Shown in pieces: positions 10,251 to 21,239 of a stretch of 64,000 nt of DNA (position 1 is its first letter; every line of letters starts with the position of its first letter). Where the stretch lies: NCBI GenBank assembly GCA_963971285.1, contig OZ020265.1:5682270-5746269 (forward strand), given 5' to 3'. The notes beneath the pieces are model-generated. The model made no database searches. It was not told the origin of the DNA and saw nothing but the letters and a program-made list of their open reading frames with translations. Made by a program: the position numbers and the translations under genes. This stretch comes from Astropecten irregularis. Taxonomy: Eukaryota; Echinodermata; Asteroidea; Paxillosida; Astropectinidae.

Positions 10251-12250
10251 AGTTATATCAGTGAGCTTCATAAAGGATTATTTAAACTCCCGTCAAGTAA
10301 CCATTAGGCCGTACACAACCAGGAAATAGAGATCTATAAGCATATGCATATATACTCTTCTCACTATAACTGTAACTAACAATCTTGAATCTGATTTGAG
10401 TCAATTGCGGAAGTTGAGTACGGAAGCTGTATAGTGCCAAGGAATAACAGGTGATTCTTATTTAATGTATTTATTTTGTTTTGTTTGGTTTTTTGACAAG
10501 CGCGAGAATTGTTTTTTTAGCCATCAGCGGCCGACATCATTATCGGACGTACTGATGCTACTTACGATACACTCCATTGGTTGTCAACTTGGGTGGCGAT
10601 TTCACGAAGCCCTACGATCGATCGTAACTAGAGTTACGATGGATAACCCATCGTATCCTATGTAGGGCTGCAATGCATCCTACGATTGATTATAAGTTAC
10701 GATGAATTGGTGAAATCGACCCTGGAAGTTTAAACATTTCTTCAATGCTCCAAAATAATTAAAACAATCTTAGCCATGGATCGTCACCTTACATGTACAA
10801 CATTTTTATTTCAGAATATGGGCCTCACTTATAGTGCCGCTCATCATTTTAAATTGAACAATTATAAATCTGATTTGTTTAAATCTAAATTGATCAGTGG
10901 TAATTTCTTTAGTAGCAAATAAATAGCGAAATAGTTGTGTGGTCAACAGAATAAAACACAAATACTTTGATTTGATAAGTTGGGGATCAGTTACAGCAAG
11001 ATATACATGAGGACAAGCCAGTGTCTTTGTGTGGGAAATGGCGGCTGTGTTGCACCCGAAAAAATACATGAAGACGACTTCGCGTTACTTAATGCTCCTT
11101 TTTTTCTGATGATCCATTCTCCCGTATTGTATTGTATTGTTTTTTATTCATCTAGTGGCTTGGCCATCATATACTGAAAGATATTTACACGAGGTGCGCC
11201 GAGTTAGAAGTCTCCAATTTCATTAGAGATGAAAATACTGGCTGCATTACGTTTTTAAAGGTACGATACATGATTGGTAAAGAGCACATAGCAGCACACA
11301 CACTTTGTCTGATCCACCATGTACATGAAACTGTTCACAGATTTACGTGTAACTTCCATGGCATGGAAATGGTGCTGGAAGAAATATACCGTTTTATTTC
11401 CGCCAACTGTGAACATTTGAGATCAATTGGACATTTGAGTCACGAGAAAATAGCGAAAACCTGACTCAGTTGTTCTTATGAAACATTATAAAGAATGGTT
11501 TTGATCTTACCCCGAGATCAAAACTGTTTTCTGTCTTTATTTTACAAATTTCTGGATAAATACAGCATTTCAGGCGGAAATAAAACGGTATATTTCTTCC
11601 AGCACCATTTCCATGCCATGGAAGTTACACGTAAATCTGTGAACATTTCTGTTGGGATATTTTTTACCAATCCTGTACTTACCTTTAAGCAAAAGCACAA
11701 TCAATTTTCGCTCAGTCTTCATACACGCAGCGCTCTACAGTAGCCACTGCATAGGCCCTGCATCTCGGCGCATTGTAATAACAATGAGAATAATCTTGAT
11801 GATAATGCGCAGAGGTTGTTTTTTATGCTGAACGATGAACCGTAGTAGATAATGAGGATAACGTGTTAGTCTGTGATGCCTTCATTTAAATCATTATATA
11901 TTTCTTGTGCTATGGCTAGAAATTAGTAATAATCATACTCTCTCAGCCATAGGAAAAACAAATCAATTGGCACGTCATAATAAGAAGGATATGAAAGGAT
12001 ATCAGGGAGACACTTTAGCGTCTAAAAGTGAACATTTGGGAGACATCTGAAAATAGGGAGATTTTTCGGTGTCTCTTTTTACTGTCCGTAATTAAATAGA
12101 AGACAAAATGCTCTCAATATGAACATAATGTCAATTATTATGTCAAGTTTATTAGTTTGGAGGATGTTTAGAAATAGATAAGTCAAGTTTGTGCACGACC
12201 CTATGGGAAAGTCTTAGGTTCCACCCTCGGGTATACATATTTCTATAATC
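10243..12250. repeat. 2-kb direct repeat, copy 2
   Basis: Partner of 7078-9075, same orientation. Small indels and substitutions separate the copies; a 64-codon stretch in the inner MITE (11270-11464) is unchanged at the protein level, which suggests a fairly recent duplication. The left edge overlaps the end of the 9987-10250 MITE. Confidence 0.8.
11257..11703. mobile_element. TTAA-flanked MITE, copy within second 2-kb repeat
   Basis: Same structure as 8080-8523, with outer ends AGGTACGATACATGATTGG and, reversed, AGGTAAGTACAGGATTGG. It was duplicated together with the surrounding 2-kb repeat. Confidence 0.6.
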
Positions 12251-12620
12251 ATTTAACAACCATAAGGGAAACTGAAAGAATTGTCAGTCCTTGAGAAGTG
12301 GAGTGGGATTCGAACAAGCGGTCTACGGAATACGGTACAGGCGCTCCACCAACTGAGCTATCCATCTCCAGCCTATAGGTTTGTGGTGTCCAATATTGTG
12401 AATTATCTTTGTTCGTTTGGCATTCAGAAGCCAGGAAACCACGCACATACCTCTGTACCAAGGATCATTGTATCGATACGTGCAGCATTATAGCAATCTT
12501 CAAACAACCATAAGGTTAACTGACTGAATTGTTTAGCCATTGAAAAGTGAAAAATAATTGACTGGAGCCGGCAGGGGGGTCGGCCGACCACCGAACTCTC
12601 GAATGCCATACCGGCGCTCT
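12250..12620 (-). mobile_element. Two adjacent tRNA-derived SINE copies
   Basis: On the minus strand 12365-12301 reads like a tRNA: box A TGGATAGCTCAGTTGG and box B GTTCGAATCCC, followed leftward by a SINE body ending near 12250. A second, more decayed copy of the same family (body AACCATAAGGTTAACTGAC, head near 12620) lies at about 12500-12620. The insertion separates the 2-kb repeat from the SINE at 13728. Confidence 0.7.
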
Positions 12621-12797
12621 GTGAGCACTTTGATTTCAAAAGGATTTTATTCTGATTGGCTGATCTTAACTCCATGCCAAGACGGAGCTGTTGTTATTTG
12701 GAAGAACATGTAAAGGAAACGTGATATTTTGGGGTTAAACCTGGGGAAATTAGCAACCCTTAACGGGCCACGAAAATTGCAATAAAGGTAACAGTAT

Positions 12798-12975
12798 GAA
12801 CCATGTCATGTCATGTCATGTTACGTCATGTCATGCCATGTCATGCCATAATTATGTGATGTCATGCCATGTGATGTGTTGTGTCATGTCATGTCATGTC
12901 ATGTCGTGCCATGCGATGTCATGTCATGTCATGTCATGTCTGTGATGTGATGTGATTTCTTGCGATGTCGTGCGA
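12798..12975. repeat. CATGT/TCATG microsatellite
   Basis: A tract of imperfect five-base units (TCATG, with GTGAT and TCGTG variants) about 180 bp long. Base composition alone explains the short ORFs near it. Confidence 0.9.
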
Positions 12976-13727
12976 TGTCATGTGTGCTGCCGTGCTATTC
13001 AATGCTTTTTGTCTTCGACAGTCTTGATGAATCAGCAAAGCCCTCCATGTGGTAGGTAGCAGTTGGGATGGAAGCGAAAAAACGAAGATAACTTCGCTTC
13101 AAGATGTTTTTTTTTCCTTTTGTTTTGATCATCATTTCCCCATTTCCGTTTCTATTTTTCTTTCATCTCTCGCCGAGGGATGCAATCATCGAATTCAGGA
13201 ACGAAAATCGAGGGGAAGTTAGAAGCCCACGACTCCGTAAAGATGTCAATATTTGCCGCAATCAGGGTGGGAAATGCTCAGCCCGAAATTCTCGTGAGCA
13301 ATCAAATTTCAATTTCTTCTCAGACTCCATAAAACGCTCTTCTTGTTGTCATAACAGAAGGCGGTTTATTCCACTCGGCGCATTGCAACAACATAAACCA
13401 CTTTTAATCTTTTCAATGCCTATGATGCAGGTAGCCAACGTCGTTTTGCTATCTTCTATCTTGGCATGGCTAGACATAACAATTATTAAAATTGGAAACT
13501 CGGCGGTTTCGGGCTTTTTTTACATGGCCAGTCTTCATAACTATGGACCAGTTATGACATTTGAAGATGATGGGCGGTAGTGAAGTTAGAAGATGCGCAT
13601 GAATATTAATTATTTATTGAGGCTAACGGGACCGTTTGATTAAGATCCTTCGTTGAATATTGTATCTAGGTATTCGTGCATGCAGCCCGGCCTATAGACT
13701 GTCACAAGCTGTCGTCATGTCTGATAT
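12976..13727. other. Noncoding spacer with a doubtful 158-codon ORF
   Basis: The only long frame is 13104-13580 (plus). It starts with a run of Phe and Pro codons from a T-rich tract and shows no domain I know, so I do not call a gene. Confidence 0.35.
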
Positions 13728-14115
13728 CTGAAACTCCTGAATCGCTATATGGAAAAGCTGAAACAGCATCAGAAAACTTAACAAAAAGTGGGGTGTGGTT
13801 AAGACTCGGCTGATATTTTGATGAGATTGCTCCTCTTTTTTGTGTCACGTGGTCTCATGCATCCGACGTGAAATCTTTCTGAAGACAGGTTTGCTTTAAG
13901 AGACTGTGTGCCTGACCACAAACGCCCTGATCATAGCGGAGTGGGACGGATTGCAGACGCTACAGAACTTACCCGACGAGTACTGCATGCGAAGTTAACT
14001 CTCCGCGTAGCCGTTCAAAGAATTCAAAGCACAAAATCCCACAGGTTTGCTCGGCTGGAGTTCGAACCCACGTCCTTCAGTTGACCAGTGCAGACGCCCT
14101 ACCAGCTACACATTA
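13728..14115 (-). mobile_element. tRNA-derived SINE copy (better preserved)
   Basis: The minus-strand head at 14115-14045 includes TAGCTGGTAGGGCGTCTG, where box A should be, and GTGGGTTCGAACTCC (box B). The body matches 9070-9470, for example GTCTCATGCATCCGACGTG. A Pol III-transcribed short retroposon. Confidence 0.6.
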
Positions 14116-14239
14116 TCTTTGTTTTTGGTTTTCAACTGCGATGTACTCTTTAAGATGACTTCTTTGACGTAGATGAACGGAGATCGGTTTCGAAAAGATC
14201 AAAAGAACAGGTATGTGAAGTAATTCATTTATTCTATTA

Positions 14240-14903
14240 GTTAAAGGTATAATACAGGATTGGTAACTCAGGTGACAGAACAGCTGCAAACAGCTGCTCA
14301 TGTCATCATCGGAAACTGTACAAAACAGTATTTTCAAATCTATTGGTATGTAAATGATACGAGTTTTGATCTCATCCCGAGATCAAAATTATATTCGGTC
14401 GTTGTTTTTACTAGTTTCTGGATTAATACAGCATTTCAGCTGAAAATATTTTAACAGTATGTTTATATACCATCACCATACATACAATCTGTGAAAAATT
14501 GTGTTTGGGTATATATGTTACTAATCCTGCGCTGTACCTGGGTACTATCATACTTTTGTAGCATACCGAAACAGAAATCTTCACATATTAATTTAGCTAT
14601 ATAACTTAAGATATAAAGATGGCGATGGTAGAAACATAATATTATTACCATTTGTCTGCCTGACGTGTTGTATTTTATGCATACAACCAGAGACGATAAA
14701 CAATTTTGATCTCATGAAGATCAAAACTCCTATGAATAGATTTAAAAATACTGTGGCCGCGTTGTCACTGTTTTCTCAAAAAGTGGGCACCGTATTTGAC
14801 TGGGAATTTCACAGATGACTGTTACCGTATCTTTCTTGATATTTCTGCCCATGAATCTGCATTATATTAATTACAAAAACCAAAGTGTTAAATTACCTTT
14901 AAT
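14240..14903. mobile_element. Two abutting TTAA-flanked MITE copies
   Basis: The first runs from TTAAAGGTATAATACAGGAT to an inverted end near 14540. A second, 5'-shortened copy follows to about 14903 (AAATTACCTTTAA). Both carry family words such as GATCTCATCCCGAGATCAAA and GCATACCGAAACAGAAATC. Confidence 0.5.
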
Positions 14904-15077
14904 TTGGTGATATTGATGTGTCAAACAACCCACTTTAAGTTACCACAGGGGTAACTGAGATTCTGTATTGATTTCGGTCAGGTGAAAACAGTTGCGAACA
15001 CGGATTCTTATCAGATTCCTCGAATAGGAGACTGTATTGATAATGTAGGAAAAGCCAAGTATGGCAGTAAAATAGAT

Positions 15078-15447
15078 CTGTTAAAGGTAGTATCATACTT
15101 TGGTAGCATACCGAAACAGAAATCTTCACAGATTTATACCTACAACTTACATGATATAAGGGTGTTGGTGGTAGAAACATGCCGTTAAAATGCCTCTACC
15201 TGAAATTCTGTCTTTATCAAGAAAAGAGTAAAACCAATGACAATTTTGCTTTTCTTTTAAAGATCAAAGATAAAATAGAAAAGACTTGTGAAATACTGTG
15301 ACCGTTTTTTGCTATTTTCTCAAAAATCGGGCAACGTATGGATTGAAATTTTCACAGATGGCTGTCACGGTATCTTCCTTTATATTTTTGTCAATGAATC
15401 CGAATTTCTTTGAAAAAAAAAATTAAATATGACACTACCTTTAAAGG
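15078..15447. mobile_element. TTAA-flanked MITE copy
   Basis: Left end TTAAAGGTAGTATCATAC, right end reversed TAAAGGTAGTGTCATATT. Noncoding. Confidence 0.5.
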
Positions 15448-16529
15448 GATATTGGCCTGTACACAGAGGGAGAGAGAGTGAGCACAGGAAAAACTATTTT
15501 TGTGACACCCGATAGTTTGCAACAATGCAAGGTTAGGTCATTTGGTATGAGCGATACCCCAGCTATTCTTTCCAGAGAGGATTATTAAATGTACAGTACA
15601 GGATTTGTAACATACCCGGACAAAATATATCACAGATGTACGTATAACTTTCAGGATATGAAGACGGTGCTCAACTGAAATGGTGTATTTTCCCAGGAAT
15701 TATTCAAACAAAGACCTAAACATTTGTTATCTAAGATCAAAACCATTCTTAGTAATGAATACATGTAAGCACTGACAAACCGACAAACCCAAATTAAGGC
15801 AAAGCTTAAAACATATATTATTATTTTACCACATTAAATGCTTCGTTTATTTTAAAATATCCATCATTTTTCAAACAAGTATTTGGGATCATTCTTTTCA
15901 TATTTTATCTTGGGGTAACAATAAACCATCTTTACAGTTTGAGAAAAACAAAATTATTTTTATTTTTTTTTTTCGAATGGATGTTTAATATCCATTCAAG
16001 GGTTTATATAATTACAAAAAAGAGCAGCAACACAAGTGGCAGATGATGTTGCTGTTTTTTCAGGCTGTTAAATATATGCGTGTGATTTCAACATCAAACT
16101 TGTTTTCAAATCATGTTGTAAATGAATATTAAGGAATGAATATTAATACCTTCCTCCAACTCAAGACTGGGTAAGGCATGGATTTTTTTAATGGTAACAA
16201 GACTATTATCCAAACGTTTTCAGCTTGCAATGGAAAGTTTAATTACTGATATCATTTTCAGCATTTGAATAATTCAACGTATAAAATGCTACTTGTAATA
16301 CAGTGGTATGGCACATGTCCATATTTCAAGCATTTCCTAACCTCCGTTTCTGGATACTGGACTTGTGGTATTTGTATATGTGAAAAAAAAAAACATTTAA
16401 CTCCAATTTATTCTCAGACGACACACAAAATACAACTTGAAACAAAGTTTGATTTTTGGGTAGAGCTCTTCGCACCGCATTTGTTTCTTTATTCAATTTT
16501 CCAAACACCTTTGAGATAAACTGGCATTT
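15448..16529. other. AT-rich spacer
   Basis: No gene is recognised. Part of 15590-15720 (ACAGTACAGGATTTGTAAC) resembles one end of the TTAA MITE family. The 84-codon ORF at 16265-16519 has no domain. Confidence 0.4.
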
Positions 16530-16893
16530 AAAGGTAGTATCGTACTTTGGTTTTTATCAAAGAAATACAGATTCATGGGCACAAATACCAAGACAGATAC
16601 AGTAACAGTCATCTGTGAAAATTTCAGTCTCATTCGTTGCCCACTTTTTGAGAAAACATTGAAAAACAGCCACAGTATTTCTTAAGTCTTTTCTCTTTTA
16701 TTTTTGATCTTTTAAAAGATCAAAAAGATTTTCTGTCGTTGTTTTACTAATTTCTGGATAAATACACCATTTCATGCGGAAAATGTTTAACCGTATGTTT
16801 CTACAACCACCATCTTCATACCTTGTAAGTTATACGTAAATCTGTGAACATTTCTGTTTTGGTCTCTTACCAAATTGTGGTACTACCTTTAAC
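16530..16893. mobile_element. TTAA-flanked MITE copy
   Basis: Left end TTAAAGGTAGTATCGTAC and right end reversed TTAAAGGTAGTACCACAAT, with the shared interior word GATCTTTTAAAAGATC. Noncoding. Confidence 0.55.
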
Positions 16894-17339
16894 AGAAAAC
16901 GTGTGCACGCTTGCCGAAATACTTGCCACGCTTGTTATCAATGGGGCCCGTTTGCCCAAATACTTGCCACGCTTGGCATAAAACTATCCCCATCAGAACA
17001 AATGGGCGTATAGTCACAGTGTAAATTACAATGATAATATGAAAATACGCCGATTTGTTTCCACCGTTGGCACATACGGTTGGAATGGGAAGCCCGCCAG
17101 AAAAAGCGGGTGCTTGGCGTATAGTTGTAACAATGAACACGAATTAATCTGTAAAAATTTTAAAGGAACATTTCAAGTCTTCTGAACTAATTGTTCATTA
17201 ATTTGAATTGAGGCACTATTGCTTGTCGCTCCCAGACAATTCCTGCCAAACGCGCTGCGCGCGCCCCAACTGGGACGACAGGCAGCATGCCCGCTAAAAC
17301 CAGAAAACGTGACCAACAATACAATTAACTAGAACAACT

Positions 17340-17910
17340 GGAAACACTATGCTGCGCAAGAGAACTTTAACCAAATGCGGCGTCAATAGAGCCGCAGAGG
17401 TTGGACCTAAAATTCGTATGTCCGGTTTGCGACAGGGGAACACCGTCGTAGCGGAACAGCCCAAATTCGGAACATTTAAACTGAAAATGGTTAAGAACTG
17501 GCACTCCGTTGCGACGGCCAAACGAAAGGGCCCACTGCGTTAATACTGCGCCTCATCATTTTGATTCTTTTCTGATCTGTGGCACCAAAGTAACAGGCAC
17601 GCGGAAATATATTGGACCAGACAAGCTTGGTTCCCGGGAACGCATATCTATATTCAAGCCCATGAAGCTTAACACGCTGTCGCATACTGCAAACAATCGG
17701 TATCTATTAAGTCGTGTGTTCCAATGTGAACAATTAACATGGCCAGCTGTGGCCAACGGCGAGAAGGGTAATTTTTGAGTTTCTCAATGTCGGCGAATCT
17801 GGCTCCACCCAGACCATTCTAGCGAACTTGTGGCTTACAACCCAGACTGGTAGCTGCCCTGCGAATAATAGAGTCGCCTATGATCCACTGACGTCCCCTG
17901 TAAAAACAAA
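17340..17910 (-). pseudogene. SGNH-hydrolase-like domain of the DIRS-type element
   Basis: Minus-strand translation gives blocks of an SGNH hydrolase: GRQWIIGDSIIRRAA (GDS block with the nucleophile Ser), LIVHIGTHDLIDTD (where family members have G-x-N-D; here GTHD), and FPGTKLVWSNIFPR with RRSIN after it. The blocks fall in more than one frame. This domain follows the recombinase in several marine-animal DIRS/Ngaro elements; its role in the element's life cycle is not settled. The final DGVH-type block was not found. Confidence 0.6.
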
Positions 17911-17928
17911 AATTGTTTTCAGAATTGT

Positions 17929-18223
17929 CTACCCATGAATACCACAGCATTTTATATGAGAGGTGATGTACCCCATTAAACCCCAGGCCATTGACATTAA
18001 TTGTACTATGTTCCGAATATAAAGTTTTACAGCCTTTGAACGCCAACGAACCATGGCTTGAATTTGGTCGATCAGGGTGCCCATGGCCGCTGCAGTTGTG
18101 GCCGCCCCAATGCGGAAAGATTGCGCCCGAAATGGGCATTCTTCCAAACCCAAGAACAACACCACCTTTTTCAAGATGACATTGAACTGATACTGTGTAA
18201 ACCCATGACTTCCAAAATGGCAA
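17929..18223 (-). pseudogene. Tyrosine recombinase, C-terminal catalytic part
   Basis: The minus frame from 18174 reads QSFRIGAATTAAAMG, then IQAMVRWRSKAVKLYIRN. This is the H-x-x-R / R-W-x-S / Y region of a DIRS-type tyrosine recombinase, with Gln in the usual His position before SFRIG. The N-terminal part lies at 18716-19240, cut off by inserted repeats. Confidence 0.7.
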
Positions 18224-18269
18224 AAGAAACTACCGTGTAAGCTCCGGCACCATTCCTGAATCCATTATA

Positions 18270-18450
18270 AATTAACGGGTATCAAAATAGAGGCGTTTGG
18301 CTACGGTTCGGAAGTAGATTCTCTGGTTTGAAAAGGAAAACAGAGCTTCAGCTCCAATGAAAAACCACGAACTATATTTGCAGATTATGATGACAGAGCC
18401 GAGCCTGAGCCTGAGCCTGAGCCTAAGCCTCCGTTTCGATAGGGCGCAAA
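18270..18450. mobile_element. Hexamer-repeat MITE inside the recombinase
   Basis: Includes a GAGCCT repeat (about 18397-18430) and ACAGAGCTTCAGCTCCAATG. The same words, reversed, occur in the intronic element at 30029-30227, so this is a copy of that family. Confidence 0.45.
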
Positions 18451-18540
18451 AATTCCACGTCAGATGAACGTAGGACCGATTTTTGTATGTGGGTTTTAGA
18501 AATTGCGGCAAAATCGCCAATGCGCATAAACTCAACACAA

Positions 18541-18720
18541 CAGTTTCAAATCAACACTTAAAACCCACTTGTTTGATCAACATTATTCATAGTGAAGTTT
18601 AATTAGTAGATTCAGTACCGTTGTTGTAATATGTTTGTTCTCCTATGTATTGTAATGTTTATGCGCGTAGAAACTTTGTATTTAGCGCTATATAAATGTA
18701 ATTTGTTATGTTATGTCATG
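18541..18720 (+). mobile_element. LINE/SINE 3' tail insertion
   Basis: ACTTAAAACCCACTTGTTTG followed by TTTAGCGCTATATAAATGTA and a GTTAT-type short repeat is the common 3' end of L2/CR1-type LINEs and the SINEs that borrow it. It interrupts the recombinase gene in the opposite orientation. Confidence 0.6.
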
Positions 18721-19240
18721 TTAAACCCCAAAACGACGCCAAGCATAACCGCACGGAAAAGAACAACTTCATAGTGATACAAACATGAGGAAGTGCGTGC
18801 ATAATTCTGGCCAAGACCGGAATGGTCATGGGCCACCGTTTGTCGCTACCTGCCTTATCCCTACGACAACCGGTTAATAGTTTATTCACTAAAAAAAAAA
18901 TCATGCATGGGTCATGATGGGTGGGATCTGTCCAACCCCGAATCTTATGATAAAAGCCAGCACCTGCCACGTATGTGGCAATTGTAGATGCTGCTAAGCC
19001 TTGTAAGGACAACCATGCAATGAATTTAACAACCTCATCAGGTTTGAATAAGGAAAATTCCCGCCAACCAGTTTTGTGAGTGTTTGAAGCCGAAGCTGCC
19101 ATCAAAAGGAGGTGCGTCTTACCTTCTAACACGTCCGCTGGATGTTTGGGATTGGGGTCATATTGTTCTCGGCCTGAGGGGCGAGGGCACGGAAGCGATC
19201 CCCCTGGAAACGAGAAAGGGAATCGGCTGTGTGTTTTCAA
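18716..19240 (-). pseudogene. Tyrosine recombinase, N-terminal part
   Basis: The minus frame contains LAASTIATYVAGAGFYHKIRG, the core-binding helix region that begins S-x-x-T-x-x-x-Y in DIRS recombinases, then KRWPMTIPVLARIMHALPHV. It breaks off at the LINE-tail insertion. Confidence 0.7.
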
Positions 19241-19653
19241 ATTCCCGCAATGTGAGCGGCCTCAAACGGGATGTTAAATCGCAGACTATGGCAAATAAAC
19301 AGGCGCACTATTTGCATGATCATATGGGAATGTGAGGATTGTTTGTTAATAATGTGAACAACAGCCTCGTTATCAGTCCGAAAACGGACCCTGCGGTTAG
19401 CCAACTGGTGAGACCAGAAATACACGGCAATCACCAACGGATAGAATTCACAGTAGGCTATTGTTGGCGAACATGCGACTAGCTCAGGAGCCCACTTCCC
19501 TTGAAACCACTGACCGTTATTAAAAGTAACCACCAAAGCCAATACTGGCTGCCGCATCGGTATTAAAAACAGTTCTAATGTGTCGGTGTCGAGCCAGCCC
19601 TGATCGCGAAACGGAGACACCCCATTGAAATGATCAAGAAATTCCAACCACAT
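19237..19653 (-). pseudogene. RNase H domain of the DIRS-type element
   Basis: The minus frame reads FLDHFNGVSPFRDQGW, then NGQWFQGKW, IAYCEFYPLVIAVYFWSHQL, RVRFRTDNEAVVHIINKQSS and IPFEAAHIAGI. These match the usual order in DIRS-type RNase H: Glu (E-x-x-P), then D-N, then the His block near the end. The first Asp block (ftDAs) reads LFLIPMR here, so it is damaged. Confidence 0.75.
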
Positions 19654-19703
19654 TTAATGTGGTTGGAATTTCAAGATGGACTTGATAATATCAAGTCCAT
19701 CTT
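19638..19703. repeat. Two perfect palindromes side by side
   Basis: 19638-19672 has 17-bp arms (GAAATTCCAACCACATT) around one base. 19673-19703 has 15-bp arms (AAGATGGACTTGATA) around one base. They abut with no gap at the RT-RNase H junction of the DIRS element. Confidence 0.9.
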
Positions 19704-20330
19704 TGCGCCAACTGATATGTGTGTTTTACGGTGCGGCTTTGCAAGCCCTCGAGATAGGCTAATTAAACGCCTGGTGAACGCCCGGCCTGGCACGACTGCA
19801 CGACTAAGGATTGTATTTCCAGCAAGGTCAGCTTCTTTCTGCCCAGTCAAGAGTGATTTTTTTTCCCCAAAGCGTCAGTGCTTTGTTACTTGGCACCAGA
19901 ATCTCGCGCCTAACTGTATCAATTTCCAAACCCAAATTAGTAATAGTTTGACAAGGGCCCTCCGTCTTTTCGTCCGCCAGTGGTACATGTAGCTGCCTGC
20001 AAACATCTAAGAATATACTTAACAGGAACGCACATTGCTCCTTGTTTTCGCCAATGAAGAGGAAATCATCAAGATAATGTGTTACAGTGTTACGCCCGCT
20101 TCACGTGAAACTCTTAAACGTACTAAATGTCTCGAATAACGCACACGAAATGGAGCATCCCATTGGCAAACATTTGTCAAAGTAAAATTTATTCGGAAAT
20201 TGAAAACCTAAAAGCTCGTAATTTAAGGGGGAAACTGGAAGGAGCCTAATGTCACTTTTTGCTGACCAAGCATTGCGGCCAACAGACTTAATTGTCGTAA
20301 ACAACTATAAGGAGCGTCGTCACTCGTCCA
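19654..20330 (-). pseudogene. Reverse transcriptase of the DIRS-type element
   Basis: The minus strand gives AWSAKSDIRLLPVSPLNYE (the KSAF residues after DI are missing), FDKCLPMGCSISCALFETF and, after a frameshift, HYLDDFLFIGENKEQC with the catalytic YLDD, then LADEKTEGP, TNLGLEIDTV and REILVPSNKA. These are the successive RT blocks of DIRS-type elements. The N-terminus of RT and the gag are not seen. Confidence 0.75.
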
Positions 20331-21146
20331 TCAATACACGTATACAGATACAGATACATACTCACGATCATGAGAAACACAGAAATGCCAGAGTCTACTA
20401 AAGGCCAGCGCGCATATTATGTATGGTTGTGCATATATGGGCGGTGAAAACAGCAAAATGATTGATTTCCTAGCTAGTCTTGTTCCATTCACGTGTACAC
20501 AATTGGCCCAGTACTATGGATAGCCATATCAGTGGTCCGAAAAGTTCAAAAGCCCATGTTAAGTGTTATGTTTGACTCAAAATGGCAATATTCATTATTA
20601 AAAGCTAATACAAAATAAGTTGATGACATAATCGTGACGTCACTTCACATTTAAGATACTAGTGCCATTCCCTACTTAAGTTTTATCATGATCGGATATT
20701 CGCTTATGTGCGTTTCTGGAAAAAAAATGGCGAAATCTATTATTAAAAATTCAATAAAAAAAATAAAACATCATCCTGACGTCACTTGACATTTGCAATA
20801 CCCACCAAGTTACATCACAATCGGATATTGCCTTATATTCGAAAATCGGATTTTTGATGACGTAACACCTTTTTGAAAAATCGTGCAATACTTTGCAATA
20901 CTAGTGCCATTTCCGACCTAAGCACCAAGTTTCATCACCATGGGATATTCCCTCTTAATGTTTTTGAAAATGTTAAATAAATAAGTTAAATAATTCTTAT
21001 AAACATCTTATGATGACATCATCAACAAGTGACTGCAATTTTGTGTCTATAACAAGTCCCGATATACTCACGTACCAAGTTTGATTTGCATCGGAATTGC
21101 AGTTCCGGAGATAAAGAGAACTAATATTGATTTTTCACTTTTATGA

Positions 21147-21197
21147 TGACGTCATGGTGTACGTAATGACGTCATGATGACGAAAAGTTTCGTCATG
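21147..21197. other. CRE-like palindrome pair plus hairpin
   Basis: Two TGACGTCA octamers (21147-21154, 21167-21174) followed by a hairpin ATGACGAAA/TTTCGTCAT (21177-21197). The same set occurs at 25420-25470. TGACGTCA is the consensus CREB/ATF site, but there is no evidence of function here. Confidence 0.5.
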
Positions 21198-21239
21198 GCA
21201 CCTTGGGGTGGTGATCTTACTATGTACCAAGTATGAAAC

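Larger units (their letters stand above)
17280..20330 (-). mobile_element. DIRS-type (tyrosine recombinase) retroelement, decayed
   Basis: On the minus strand, from right to left, come reverse transcriptase, RNase H, tyrosine recombinase and an SGNH-hydrolase-like domain, the order of DIRS/Ngaro-type elements. All parts are frameshifted or interrupted, including by a hexamer-repeat MITE (about 18270-18450) and a LINE-type 3' tail (about 18541-18720). The limits given are those of recognisable coding, plus a little; I could not identify the terminal repeats. Confidence 0.75.

Noticed and set aside
12301-12365. Possible tRNA gene on the minus strand
   Set aside because: Boxes A and B are present, but the acceptor stem does not close and a SINE body follows, so it is a SINE head.
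13104-13580. 158-codon plus-strand ORF
   Set aside because: The N-terminus comes from a T-rich tract, no domain or motif is recognisable, and there is no splice or codon pattern to support it.
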